From the NCBI GenBank assembly GCA_030433805.1, contig JARUXA010000030.1, positions 1 through 34,467 of the forward strand: DNA of 34,467 nucleotides, given 5' to 3'. This DNA is from Sphingomonas sp. PsM26 (GTDB lineage: Bacteria > Pseudomonadota > Alphaproteobacteria > Sphingomonadales > Sphingomonadaceae). Positions 8,480-17,521 of this stretch are shown piece after piece (position 1 is the stretch's first letter; each line of letters starts with the position of its first letter). The notes below the pieces were generated by a model. The model was not told the DNA's origin, did no database searches, and saw only the letters and a list, made by a program, of their open reading frames with translations. The translations under genes and the position numbers were made by a program.

Positions 8480-9790
8480 ATGAATGCAACCCTGTTCCGC
8501 GGCGTCTTGGTCGGCGCGCTCGCCGGCCTGTTGTTCGGATTCGACACCGCAGTGATCGCCGGCACCACCGAAGGCATCCGCACCGCGTTCGGACTCGACG
8601 CAGCCGGAGTCGGTATCACCGTCTCCAGCGCACTCTGGGGCACGCTCGCTGGCGCGCTGCTCGCGGGCGTGCCCGGCGATCGCTACGGCGCGCGGACCTC
8701 GCTGAAGGTCATCGCGCTGGTCTATCTGGTCTCGGGTATCGGCTGTTTCGCCGCGTGGAACTGGGGATCGCTGCTCGCCTTCCGCGTGCTCGCCGGGTTC
8801 GCGGTCGGCGCATCGTCCGTCCTCGCCCCCGTCTACATCGCCGAGATTGCGCCGGCCGAAAAGCGCGGCATGATGGTCGGGGCGTTCCAGCTTAACATCG
8901 TGCTCGGCATCCTGGTGGCCTATCTCAGTAACGCGATCGTCACCGGCATGGATCTGGGCGCGCTCGACTGGCACGTGAAGTTCGGCGTCACCGCATTGCC
9001 GGCGCTACTGCTGCTGGTGATGATGTTCATGATTCCCGACAGCCCGCGCTGGCTCGCAGCCCGCGGGCGCGAAGCCGAAGCCGAAGCCGTGCTCCAGTCG
9101 CTCGGTGTGGCGGACCCGGCCGCCGACATCGCCAGCTATCGCCAATCCAACGTCGCCGCGGCCGCACGAAAGCCGCGGCTGAGCTGGGCACGGCATCGCC
9201 GCCCGATCCTGCTCGCGTTCGCGATCGCCTCGTTCAATCAGCTCTCCGGCATCAACGCGATCCTGTATTACCTCAACGACATCTTCGCCGCCGCCGGGTT
9301 CGACAGCGTTTCCGCGGACCGCCAGGCGATCGTGATCGGCGCGTGCAACCTGTTCTTCACAGCACTCGCCCTGACCGTGATCGATAAGATCGGGCGCAAG
9401 ACGCTGCTGCTGATCGGCGCGGCGGGGCTCACCGTCATGCTGTCGGGCGTCGCATACGTCTTCCTCAGCGGGCAGCATCAGGACATGCTATTGTGGCTGC
9501 TGATCGGCTTCATCGCCTTCTTCGCCTTCTCGCAGGGTGCGGTGATCTGGGTGTATATCAGCGAGATCTTCCCCACAGACGTGCGCTCGCGCGGGCAGAG
9601 CCTGGGCTCGTCGACGCACTGGTTCATGGATGCGATCATTGCGATGGCGTTCCCGCTGGTCGCCGCCTATTCGCGCGGCGCACCGTTCATCCTGTTCGCC
9701 GCGATGATGGCGCTCCAGTTCGCGGTGGTCCTCGCGTTCTTCCCCGAGACCAAGCGCCGTTCGCTCGAAGCGATCGAGACCGCATTGTGA
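8480..9790 (+). CDS. MFS sugar transporter, sugar-porter family (XylE-like)
   Basis: This 436-residue inner-membrane protein has twelve predicted helices and the signatures of the sugar-porter family. These are FGFDTAVIAGT in helix 1, GDRYGARTSL in loop 2-3, PDSPRWLAARGR after helix 6, NQLSGINAILYYLNDIF in helix 7 (the sugar-binding QLSGIN motif) and PETKRRSLEAIE at the C-terminus. Such proteins import a monosaccharide such as xylose, arabinose, galactose or glucose by proton symport. The neighbouring GH43 and GH2 enzymes would release arabinose/xylose and galactose, so one of these is the probable substrate. TGGAG at 8466-8470 is a well-spaced ribosome site. The following glycosidase starts inside the stop codon (GTGA overlap at 9787-9790), so the genes are translationally coupled. 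Confidence 0.92.
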   Translation: MNATLFRGVLVGALAGLLFGFDTAVIAGTTEGIRTAFGLDAAGVGITVSSALWGTLAGALLAGVPGDRYGARTSLKVIALVYLVSGIGCFAAWNWGSLLAFRVLAGFAVGASSVLAPVYIAEIAPAEKRGMMVGAFQLNIVLGILVAYLSNAIVTGMDLGALDWHVKFGVTALPALLLLVMMFMIPDSPRWLAARGREAEAEAVLQSLGVADPAADIASYRQSNVAAAARKPRLSWARHRRPILLAFAIASFNQLSGINAILYYLNDIFAAAGFDSVSADRQAIVIGACNLFFTALALTVIDKIGRKTLLLIGAAGLTVMLSGVAYVFLSGQHQDMLLWLLIGFIAFFAFSQGAVIWVYISEIFPTDVRSRGQSLGSSTHWFMDAIIAMAFPLVAAYSRGAPFILFAAMMALQFAVVLAFFPETKRRSLEAIETAL

Positions 9791-11148
9791 GCGCCTCGCG
9801 GCTGCTGCTGATCGCCGGCCTGCTGGCACTGGCAGCAACGCCCGCGCTCGGTCGCGACGTTGCGTTCGATCCGGGCATGCGCAATCCGCTGCTGCCCGGC
9901 TATTTCGCCGACCCGTCGATCGTCCGCGATGGGGACGAGTGGTTCGTCTTCGCGACGATCGATCCGTGGGGCGCCGACACACTCGGCCTGTGGCGCTCGC
10001 GCAACTTCCGCGACTGGACCTTCGAGACGCCGAACTGGCCGACCAAGGCTGCCGCAACCAGCCCGACGTCTGGCAAGAGCAAGGTCTGGGCACCCTCGGT
10101 CGTGAAAGGCCGCGACGGCAAATTCTGGATGTACGTGTCGGTCGGCAGCGAGATCTGGGTCGGCAGTGCGGATCATCCCGCCGGACCGTGGCGCGACGCC
10201 AATGGCGGCAAGCCGCTGGTTCCGCGCAACTTCCGCCCTGGCCTGCACATGATCGATGCCGAGGCGTTCGTCGACGATGACGGCCAGGCCTATCTCTACT
10301 GGGGGTCGGGGCTGAACTGGGTCAACGGCCACTGCTTCGTGGTGAAGCTCAAGCCCGACATGGTGACGTTCGACGGCGAACCCCGCGACGTCACCCCGCC
10401 GCACTATTTCGAAGCCCCGTTCATGCTGAAGCGTGGCGGGCGATATTTCCTCACCTACTCCTTCGGCAACACGACCAAGGATACGTACCAGCTGCGCTAT
10501 GCGGTCGGCAGCTCGCCGATGGGGCCTTTCAGCGAAGTGTCGGATCAGCCGCTGCTCGCTACCGATACGAAGCGGCAGATCATCAGCCCCGGTCATCACG
10601 CGATCTTCAGCGCGGGGGGCGAAGATTTCGTCCTTTACCACCGGCAGGCGCTACCGACCACGCCAGCCGGCGACATGGTGCTGCGCCAGGTCGCGGTCGA
10701 TCGCCTCGCCATCTCGGGCGAGCGGCTCGCGATCGTCCCCACGCATCGCGGCGCCGATGTTCCCGGCACCGCCACGCGGCGATCGGGAACGAGGCTTGGC
10801 CGGCTGACCGCGTCGGGCTCCGCTGACGCCACGCATGCCGCGGCTGCCGCCGGCGACGACAATTACGCCACCAGTTGGCGCTCCAACCCCGGCGCAGCGT
10901 GGTTGCAGGCTGATCTTGGCACAGTGAAGGCCATTGGCGCGACGACGCTCCGCCCGGCCTACCCAACCGCGACGGTCCGGTTCAGCGTCGAGGCCTCGTT
11001 GGACGGCAAGGTCTGGCAACAGATCGCAGCCGAACGCGCCGCCAGTGGCTCGCCGATCACCCTCGCCGCCGTCGCGAAAGCCCGCTTCGTCCGGCTCGTC
11101 TTCCCGCAGGGCGCCGACATCCTCGAATGGAATTCGCCGACCCGATGA
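9787..11148 (+). CDS. Glycoside hydrolase family 43 with a C-terminal F5/8 type C-like domain
   Basis: The 453-residue protein starts at GTG 9787, overlapping the transporter stop by 4 bases. The open frame upstream of it is a shadow of the transporter gene. An N-terminal signal peptide (about 1-22, cleavage after ALG) predicts export to the periplasm. A five-bladed propeller GH43 domain (about 30-320) has the expected catalytic trio: general base D42 in GYFADPSIVRDGD, the assisting D157 in HMIDAEAF, and the general acid E209 in YFEAPFML. Family members are inverting alpha-L-arabinofuranosidases, beta-xylosidases or exo-galactanases, so the specificity is open. Residues about 340-453 resemble a galactose-binding-like F5/8 type C domain (NYATSWRSNPGAAWLQADLG, then FVRLVFP). 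The beta-galactosidase gene follows with an ATGA overlap. Confidence 0.88.
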   Translation: MSASRLLLIAGLLALAATPALGRDVAFDPGMRNPLLPGYFADPSIVRDGDEWFVFATIDPWGADTLGLWRSRNFRDWTFETPNWPTKAAATSPTSGKSKVWAPSVVKGRDGKFWMYVSVGSEIWVGSADHPAGPWRDANGGKPLVPRNFRPGLHMIDAEAFVDDDGQAYLYWGSGLNWVNGHCFVVKLKPDMVTFDGEPRDVTPPHYFEAPFMLKRGGRYFLTYSFGNTTKDTYQLRYAVGSSPMGPFSEVSDQPLLATDTKRQIISPGHHAIFSAGGEDFVLYHRQALPTTPAGDMVLRQVAVDRLAISGERLAIVPTHRGADVPGTATRRSGTRLGRLTASGSADATHAAAAAGDDNYATSWRSNPGAAWLQADLGTVKAIGATTLRPAYPTATVRFSVEASLDGKVWQQIAAERAASGSPITLAAVAKARFVRLVFPQGADILEWNSPTR

Positions 11149-14100
11149 CCTACCGCCCTCTCCTTGCCGCCCTGTTGGTAACCGCCGCGCCCGTTACCGC
11201 ACAGCGCGCACCGGTCGCCGTTCCCATCCAGCCGCAGGTCTCGGCCGACCGGCCCGATTGGGAGAACCCCGCGGTCTTCGCGATCGGCAAGGAGCGCGCG
11301 CGCGCCACCGGGTTCCCGTTCGAAACCCGCGCCGCCGCGCTCGAGGGGACGATGGAACGCTCGACCCGGTTCGTCACGCTCGACGGCCAGTGGAAGTTCG
11401 CTTTCTCGCCCGACGCCGACAAGGCACCGAAGGATTTCGCCAGTCCCGCCTACGACGTGTCGCAGTGGAAGGAGATCAAAGTCCCCGCGGACTGGCAGGC
11501 CGAGGGCTATGATCAGGCGCGGTTCAACAACGTCACCTACCCCTTCCCCGCCAACCGCCCGCTGATCCCGCACGCTACAAACCCGGTCGGCTCGTACCGC
11601 CGCGACGTCGAGGTGCCGCGCGACTGGAGGCAAAGCGACGTCATTCTCCACATCGGCGCGGCGGGCTCGGCCTATTACGTCTGGGTCAACGGCCACAAGG
11701 TCGGCTATTCGGAAGACAGCAAGCTGCCGTCCGAGTTCGACGTCACCCGCTGGATCAAGCCTGGCCGCAACAGCGTCGCGATCCAGGTCTATCGCTGGTC
11801 CGACGGGAGCTATCTCGAGGACCAGGATTTCTGGCGCGTTTCGGGGATCGAGCGCTCGGTCTACCTGATGGCCGCGCCCAAAGCCCGGATTGCCGATACG
11901 TTCGTCAAGGCCGGCCTCGGCGCCGACTATCGCGACGGCACGCTGGATGTCGCGCTCAACCTGACAAACGCCGCACGCGGCCACACCGTCCGCGCGACCG
12001 TGATCGATGGCAACCGCACGCTGCTGACGAAGACCGCCCCCGCCACTAGCACAAAGCTGTCGCTCACCGGCACGCTGCCCGGCATTCGCCCCTGGACCGC
12101 GGAAACGCCCAACCTCTACACGCTGCTCGTCGAACTGCTCGACCGCAAGGGCAACACCGTGCAGGCGACCGCCCGCCGCATCGGCTTCCGCAGCGTGGCG
12201 ATCCAGAACGGCCTCGTCACGGTCAACGGCAAGTCGATCACGATCCGCGGCGTCAACCGCCACGAGCACGACCCCGAGACCTTCCACGTCATCTCGCTCG
12301 CGTCGATGCGCCGCGACATCGAGCTGATGAAGCTCAACAACGTCAACGCACTACGCACCTCGCACTACCCTAACGACGAACGGCTCTACGACCTCGCCGA
12401 CGAATACGGCCTCTACGTGATGGACGAGGCCAATATCGAGAGCCACGCGTATATGTCCGCGGCCAACCGCGGCGGACGCACGCCCGAGAGCATCCAGATC
12501 GGCTACGATCCCGCCTGGGAATCCGCGCATGTCAGCCGCGTCGTCAACATGGTCGAACGCGACAAGAACCATCCCTCGATCATCTTCTGGTCGCTCGGCA
12601 ACGAGGCCGGCACCGGTCCCAGCTTCGAGAAGGCCGCGGCGGCCGCGCGCGCGATCGATCCGACCCGGTTGATCTCGTATCTCGGCTACAGCCAGATCAA
12701 CGATTTCAAGCCGAACGCATACGCCGACATCTATGCGCCGATGTACGACAGCCCGGCCCGAATGCTCGACTATGCGCAGCATCCCGAGTTCAAGCAGCCG
12801 ATGATCCAGTCCGAATACGCTCATATGCAGGGCAATTCGGGCGGCAATTTCAAGGAATATTGGGACGCGATCTATGCGCGGCCCGACCGGTTGCAGGGTG
12901 GCTTCATCTGGGACTGGGTCGACCAGTCGATGTACCGCTATACCAAGGACGGCCGGCGGTACTGGGGCGATGGCGGCGAATACGGTCCCAACCCCGGCGG
13001 CGAGATCGAATTCGGCGACGGTCTGCTCAACCCCGATCGCACCCCGCATCCGCAGCTGTTCGAAGTGCAGAAGGTGTACGCTCCGGTCCAGTTCACCGCG
13101 GTCGATGCGGTCGCGGGGCGGTTCACCGTCACCAACCGCGACGATTTCCGTGATTTGTCCGGCTTCGATTTCGACTGGACGGTAAACGAGAACGGCGTTC
13201 CCATCGCGCAAGGCGCCGTACCGGCGTTGCATACCGCCGCGCATGCGACCGAGCCGTTCACGCTGCCCTTGCCGAAACTGCCGCCCAAACCGGGCGCAGA
13301 GTATCTGATCACGATCCGCGCGCGCGAGAAGGCGGGCACGATCCCGCTGGTGCCGGCGGGCCACGTCGTCGGCTGGGAACAGTTCGCGCTGGGTGCCCCG
13401 ATCCCGGCGCACATCACGATACCGCGCGGTCGCACGACCTTGCAGGAAACCGGCGGGATGATCGCGTTGACTGCGGGTGACGCCCGCCTGACGATCGACC
13501 GAAGGACCGGCCTGATCGCCAGCTATCGGGTCGGGCGCGACGAGTTGCTGAGCGGCGGCGCGCCGAATTTCGCGCGGGCGCTGACCGACAATGATATCGG
13601 CACGCGGGGCGAGGCCGCGAACGCGCCATGGCTGGCGATGTCTGCCGCGCGCACGGTCGAGTCGGTCAAGGCCGAGCGCATCGGTTCGGGTGCGGCGGCG
13701 GTCACCGTGCGCTATGTCATGGGCGACGATGCGGTCCGCTTTACCAGTCGCTACACGATGCGCGGCGACGGCAGCGTCGACATCGCCGGCGCGTTCACGC
13801 CGCTCAAGCAGGACCTGTCGGACCCACTCCGCATCGGCTTTCAGTTCGCCGCACCGAGCCGATTCAAGACCGTGGAATGGTATGGCCGCGGCCCGCACGA
13901 GAACTATGCCGATCGCAAGACCAGCGCGGCGATCGGCCTGTGGCGCGGCGCCATCGCCGATCAGAACCACAACTTCATGCGCCCGCAGGAAACCGGCACC
14001 AAAAGCGATGTCCGCTCGATGACGCTGGACGGCGACGGCCATACCGGGCTCAAGCTGGCAGGCGATCTTCCGCTGTCGATGAATGCGCTCGCATTCCCCT

Positions 14101-14309
14101 ATGAAGATCTCGCGCGGCGCGCGCCCGGCACGCGCAAGAGCACCGATATCGTGCCTCACGACCATGTCTCGGTGCTTGTCGATGCTCTGCAGTCGGGCCT
14201 GGGCGGGGATACGACATGGAACGCACAAGGCCGCCCGTTGCCGAAATACCGTGTACCACTCGCGCCGGTTCGTTTCACTTTACGATTGGCCCCTGTGTTA
14301 AGAGATTAA
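11145..14309 (+). CDS. Beta-galactosidase, glycoside hydrolase family 2
   Basis: This protein of about 1054 residues has the LacZ-type five-domain layout: sugar-binding jelly roll (about 70-245), two immunoglobulin-like domains, a central TIM barrel (about 365-610) and a C-terminal small-chain domain. The acid/base is E487 in SLGNEAGTG and the nucleophile is E557 in QSEYAHMQGN. NRHEHDPETFHV and GGFIWDWVDQ are further GH2 signatures. I choose ATG 11145 over the in-frame ATG 11127 because it overlaps the upstream stop as ATGA and places a clean signal peptide (ending near AQR) at the N-terminus. It would hydrolyse terminal beta-galactosides, probably in the periplasm, and together with the GH43 enzyme would trim side chains of a plant polysaccharide. 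Confidence 0.92.
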   Translation: MTYRPLLAALLVTAAPVTAQRAPVAVPIQPQVSADRPDWENPAVFAIGKERARATGFPFETRAAALEGTMERSTRFVTLDGQWKFAFSPDADKAPKDFASPAYDVSQWKEIKVPADWQAEGYDQARFNNVTYPFPANRPLIPHATNPVGSYRRDVEVPRDWRQSDVILHIGAAGSAYYVWVNGHKVGYSEDSKLPSEFDVTRWIKPGRNSVAIQVYRWSDGSYLEDQDFWRVSGIERSVYLMAAPKARIADTFVKAGLGADYRDGTLDVALNLTNAARGHTVRATVIDGNRTLLTKTAPATSTKLSLTGTLPGIRPWTAETPNLYTLLVELLDRKGNTVQATARRIGFRSVAIQNGLVTVNGKSITIRGVNRHEHDPETFHVISLASMRRDIELMKLNNVNALRTSHYPNDERLYDLADEYGLYVMDEANIESHAYMSAANRGGRTPESIQIGYDPAWESAHVSRVVNMVERDKNHPSIIFWSLGNEAGTGPSFEKAAAAARAIDPTRLISYLGYSQINDFKPNAYADIYAPMYDSPARMLDYAQHPEFKQPMIQSEYAHMQGNSGGNFKEYWDAIYARPDRLQGGFIWDWVDQSMYRYTKDGRRYWGDGGEYGPNPGGEIEFGDGLLNPDRTPHPQLFEVQKVYAPVQFTAVDAVAGRFTVTNRDDFRDLSGFDFDWTVNENGVPIAQGAVPALHTAAHATEPFTLPLPKLPPKPGAEYLITIRAREKAGTIPLVPAGHVVGWEQFALGAPIPAHITIPRGRTTLQETGGMIALTAGDARLTIDRRTGLIASYRVGRDELLSGGAPNFARALTDNDIGTRGEAANAPWLAMSAARTVESVKAERIGSGAAAVTVRYVMGDDAVRFTSRYTMRGDGSVDIAGAFTPLKQDLSDPLRIGFQFAAPSRFKTVEWYGRGPHENYADRKTSAAIGLWRGAIADQNHNFMRPQETGTKSDVRSMTLDGDGHTGLKLAGDLPLSMNALAFPYEDLARRAPGTRKSTDIVPHDHVSVLVDALQSGLGGDTTWNAQGRPLPKYRVPLAPVRFTLRLAPVLRD

Positions 14310-14654
14310 TTGTAGATCGGTGAAATCTCAGCATTGCTATAGCTTGGACCCACATACGGTCACTCAGAGCAGCTGAAGCGCTGCCCAGAACCGGACGGCC
14401 GTTCATGTACTGCTGCTCGGCTCAGGCTCTGCTACTTTTGTCAGTCGGCTGTGGCGTTCCGCCCTGCCGAAGCGCATTTTTTAAAGCAGGCCGGTGTGGC
14501 TTGGCCGAACTCGGGGTCGACACCCAGCGCCGCACCGACCAGATACCGCGGCTGTATGGGGCCGTCGACGAGGTCAAGCCGGATGCCGACACCGCCGCGG
14601 CGGGGCTCGTCGCCATGTGACTCCCCGTGCGGTCTGATGCTAGTACGTTGGCGG
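14310..14654. other. Boundary between sugar locus and accessory region
   Basis: There is no complete gene in these 345 bases. The first ~150 bases have mixed composition and no protein-like frame. A truncated coding fragment occupies about 14487-14620 and is listed separately. No obvious ribosome site precedes the ATG at 14655, so the next gene may be leaderless or may start elsewhere. Weak hexamer-like sequences (GTGACT near 14616, TAGTAC at 14641) would be compatible with leaderless transcription but are not convincing. Confidence 0.4.
14487..14620 (+). pseudogene. 3' fragment of an unidentified protein gene
   Basis: Frame +2 reads GRCGLAELGVDTQRRTDQIP, then about 23 more residues, ending in AAAGLVAM before TGA at 14618-14620. 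Nearly every codon in the last 38 ends in G or C, which is the bias of genuine genes in this genome. Upstream the frame loses this bias and no start with a ribosome site is visible. It looks like the surviving C-terminus of a gene cut by insertion or deletion at the edge of the accessory region. I do not recognise the family. Confidence 0.35.
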
Positions 14655-15413
14655 ATGAGCCTCGCCGACTACCTCGCTGACTTCGACCCGTCGGGCGGAA
14701 CGATGCACCTGATGCACTCGACCGCCGTCGGGCGCGGCGCGCAGATCATCGTTCAGGGCGAACTGCGCACTCGCAAGTGCCCGGAGTACGATCAGGAGCT
14801 GCTGTACCTCTTCTACGGCCGGCCCGCCTACAAGCCGCTCCCCGGCGTGGCGGCGAACGGCATCGACGAGCATCTGCCGATGTGCCTCGTCATCGACCCC
14901 GCGCTTCTTCACGAGGCCGTGCGCATCCTGCCGTTCGATAGCGGCGGCTACGCCCGATACGCCAGCCACACCGGCCCTCTGCTCGGCCGCCCCGACTTTG
15001 AACTCGGCCCGGGCGGCGAAATGCCGATGCGGCTGGTCCGCGCGTTCTACGACACCAACCGGAACTACTACATGCAGTCGCCGACCGCCGACCACCGCGC
15101 CATCCCGATCGCGCATGGGGCCGCGCGCGCCTTCGCCCGCCTGACGCGGGACAAGTCGATCGGCGACGATGACCGGCGCTCGACGATCGAAATCCAGATT
15201 TCACGCGCCGTGCCGCTGTCGGGAGCGCTGAAGGCGGTGGTCGGGCCCACCACGCTGCTGACAGACCCACAGGTGACCGCCGCCCTCGACCCGCTACCCG
15301 GCGTCGCCCGCGTCAGCTACGACACCTTCGGCAGCCAGCAGCCGTCGGCGTACACGGCCCTGCTCTACGACAGGGTCGCCAGCTTCCTGACCTCGGAAGG
15401 GGTGTTGTCGTGA
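14655..15413 (+). CDS. Unknown protein, first gene of a two-gene module; ADP-ribosyltransferase-like layout
   Basis: This 252-residue soluble protein has no signal peptide or membrane segment, and I cannot name its family. What can be seen is a pattern like toxin-type ADP-ribosyltransferases of the H-Y-E class (for example the DarT layout). An N-terminal HLMHST (18-23) comes first, then a strand-helix-G-L segment IIVQGELRTRKC (31-42). An aromatic-rich LLYLFYGRPAYK (49-60) follows, and later a TIEIQIS strand with E179 that could act as the catalytic glutamate. RILPFDSGGYARYA (90-103) is another conserved-looking block. This assignment is inference from inspection, not from a search. The gene is coupled to the next by a GTGA overlap. 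ATG 14655 is preferred because codon bias becomes strong there, although no ribosome site is visible. Confidence 0.75.
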   Translation: MSLADYLADFDPSGGTMHLMHSTAVGRGAQIIVQGELRTRKCPEYDQELLYLFYGRPAYKPLPGVAANGIDEHLPMCLVIDPALLHEAVRILPFDSGGYARYASHTGPLLGRPDFELGPGGEMPMRLVRAFYDTNRNYYMQSPTADHRAIPIAHGAARAFARLTRDKSIGDDDRRSTIEIQISRAVPLSGALKAVVGPTTLLTDPQVTAALDPLPGVARVSYDTFGSQQPSAYTALLYDRVASFLTSEGVLS

Positions 15414-17521
15414 GCGAGGGCACGCGCAAGCTCATCGGGCTGGCCGACCCGGGCGGCATGTCCCTCGGGTTCCTGGTCCCCCTCTTCATCGGCGGGAGTT
15501 CGAACGCCCCGCTCGTCCAGCGCATTTCGTCCAGTGGAACGATCGAGGCGTTCGAGGCCTATGAGGTTCCCGATGCGCCAACGCTGGAGGCGCCGCCGCG
15601 GGAGGCCCTGTTGGGTGGCTCGGCCGTGCACGCGTTCGCGTTCGGCAAGGGGGATGTAGTCATCGTGGAAGGGGGGACCGGCCGAGACGAGCTCCTCGCG
15701 CGGATTGACGAGCCCGTGTTACACGCGAGGCCGATGCTCGCGATGGAGGTCGCGGAACTTTTGGGGATGCACGACCTCAAGTGCGACCTGGCGTCCAGGG
15801 CACATGCGCTGATGCGCAAGGCTTCGGACGAGACGGCGAATACTTGGCGGGACCTGAGCGTGCTCACCCCGGAACTAAGACGAGCGCTCGAACGGAGCGA
15901 CCAGCGCGCGAGCACGCGTCTGGTGGCGACGGTCGTCGCCCGGATCAGACGCGACGTCGTCGAGATATTAGGGGTGGGCGACGAGCTCAGCAGAAGTCAG
16001 CTCTCGGGTCTTCGCACGGCCGCGTTCGAAGCGATGAGCAGGCTCGCCACCCTTTACCCGCCTCCAACGGACGGGTGGCGCGTGCACGTCAGGAAGCCAG
16101 CTGAACGCAAGCCGCACCACCAGGCCGAAGCGGCCGTTCTGCTTGCATCGACACGGGCGCGCGGCCTGGCGCGCGCGGCGCCATGGCCCGCAGTTCCCGA
16201 CCTCGACATCCACACCGAGGACGGGAACGCCTTTACCCGCGTGGTCGAGGAGACGGAGACACCGCTTTTCGTCGTCTACGATGCGGACAAACCCGAAGTC
16301 ATGCGCAAGGCCATGGGGGACTGGACCGTCCGAGAAATGCACGGGATCGCGCTTGCCTCCGCACGAGCCAGCGTCGACCGCAACGCATCGCCGGGGCCCT
16401 GGAGCTCCACTCACGTGCCGACCGCGGGGATCGGCGGGGGTGCCCGGAGCGAGGTCGCGGGCATCAGGCTAGCGGTCGCGGTGGAACTCGACCGCGCGGA
16501 ACAGCAGCCTCCGTTCTCCGCCCGAAACGGGGTGCTGATGCGCTCACGTGGAACGGGCCCCGATCCCGAAGCGGACGCCTGGGCCACGCTCTACGACCGC
16601 GCATGGGCGATGGGGCTGGCGCCATGGCGCGCAATGCTAATCCCAAACCATGGAGCGCGCGCTAAGCGGCGCGCTGCTTACTCGGCGGACTACTCGAGCT
16701 CATACGCCTCGGAAAGAGAACCGGAATGGGCCGCGCACGCGCTGTTCCACGAGCCGGTGTTCCTAGAAGGAGCAATGACTGCCAGGGTCATGGCCGAGCT
16801 GCAAACCACCGGCGCCCTGCTGATTGACCGGGAGCAGCGGACCGAGGACGATCTCGGTCGGCATCGGGCTTCGATCACGCGGCTGCTCGAGCGGCAGCGA
16901 TGGGGCATCGAGGATGACGACTTTCGGCGTCCCGACGCCCGCCTGATCGCCAAGGGCGGAAGAGCAGAGTTCCAGCTCATGGTCCGCCCCAATGGCATCC
17001 TCCAACCCGAGTGGAAGCAGTCGGCACTGTTCGAGATAGACCTGACCACGGTGGACCGGCTGCTGGTGTCGGGTCCCGCACCTCCGGGAGAGGTCCTCAG
17101 CCACCTCGCCGGTTCGGGTGAGCTCGTGGTCGGAATGCGCGACCTGACTACCATTGACGCGGCCAGCGCCACCCCGCTCACCATCGTGGCGGCGCAGCTC
17201 AGGCGACAGGTGACCGGCCTCCCGTCCAGCGCGCGCACGCACCTAGTGGCACTCGTCGCGATCCAGGCGCTGAAGGTCGGCACGGTCGACGATGGCGGTC
17301 GGGACCTGCTCCACCTGGTGGAGGGGTCGGCGCTAGGGCGGGATGTTCACCTCGCGGTAACGTCGACCAGGATGGTGGACGGTGCGCTAATCGCGAGGAT
17401 CAAGGTCATGGACGGCATCAAAGCCCGGGGGACCCGCTGGCGCAACATCGGAGGCTTCGTCATGAGTGTCTCACCGGATGCGGTCTCGATCGCGTCCGCC
17501 GACCTGACCGGAGACGAGTGA
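15410..17521 (+). CDS. Unknown 703-residue protein, second gene of the two-gene module
   Basis: The GTG start overlaps the upstream stop (GTGA, 15410-15413), so both proteins are probably made together. The 703-residue product has no signal peptide, no clear membrane segment and no Walker or helicase motifs. An N-terminal part (1-110, strand-rich, with GDVVIVEGG) leads to a charged helical part (about 115-215). A middle region (260-420) with LFVVYDADKPEVMRKAMGDW and IRLAVAVELDR could be an alpha/beta fold. The C-terminal third (450-703) is rich in helices and includes VDRLLVSGPAPPGEVLSHLA. I recognise no family. Its coupling to a possible ADP-ribosyltransferase and its position upstream of toxin-antitoxin and SIR2-HerA genes suggest a partner, sensor or neutraliser in a defence or conflict system; this is inference. 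Confidence 0.8.
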   Translation: MSEGTRKLIGLADPGGMSLGFLVPLFIGGSSNAPLVQRISSSGTIEAFEAYEVPDAPTLEAPPREALLGGSAVHAFAFGKGDVVIVEGGTGRDELLARIDEPVLHARPMLAMEVAELLGMHDLKCDLASRAHALMRKASDETANTWRDLSVLTPELRRALERSDQRASTRLVATVVARIRRDVVEILGVGDELSRSQLSGLRTAAFEAMSRLATLYPPPTDGWRVHVRKPAERKPHHQAEAAVLLASTRARGLARAAPWPAVPDLDIHTEDGNAFTRVVEETETPLFVVYDADKPEVMRKAMGDWTVREMHGIALASARASVDRNASPGPWSSTHVPTAGIGGGARSEVAGIRLAVAVELDRAEQQPPFSARNGVLMRSRGTGPDPEADAWATLYDRAWAMGLAPWRAMLIPNHGARAKRRAAYSADYSSSYASEREPEWAAHALFHEPVFLEGAMTARVMAELQTTGALLIDREQRTEDDLGRHRASITRLLERQRWGIEDDDFRRPDARLIAKGGRAEFQLMVRPNGILQPEWKQSALFEIDLTTVDRLLVSGPAPPGEVLSHLAGSGELVVGMRDLTTIDAASATPLTIVAAQLRRQVTGLPSSARTHLVALVAIQALKVGTVDDGGRDLLHLVEGSALGRDVHLAVTSTRMVDGALIARIKVMDGIKARGTRWRNIGGFVMSVSPDAVSIASADLTGDE

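Noticed and set aside
12351..14228. Long minus-strand open frame (625 codons) opposite the beta-galactosidase gene
   Set aside because: Same shadow pattern. The plus-strand gene has full catalytic motifs and this frame has none.
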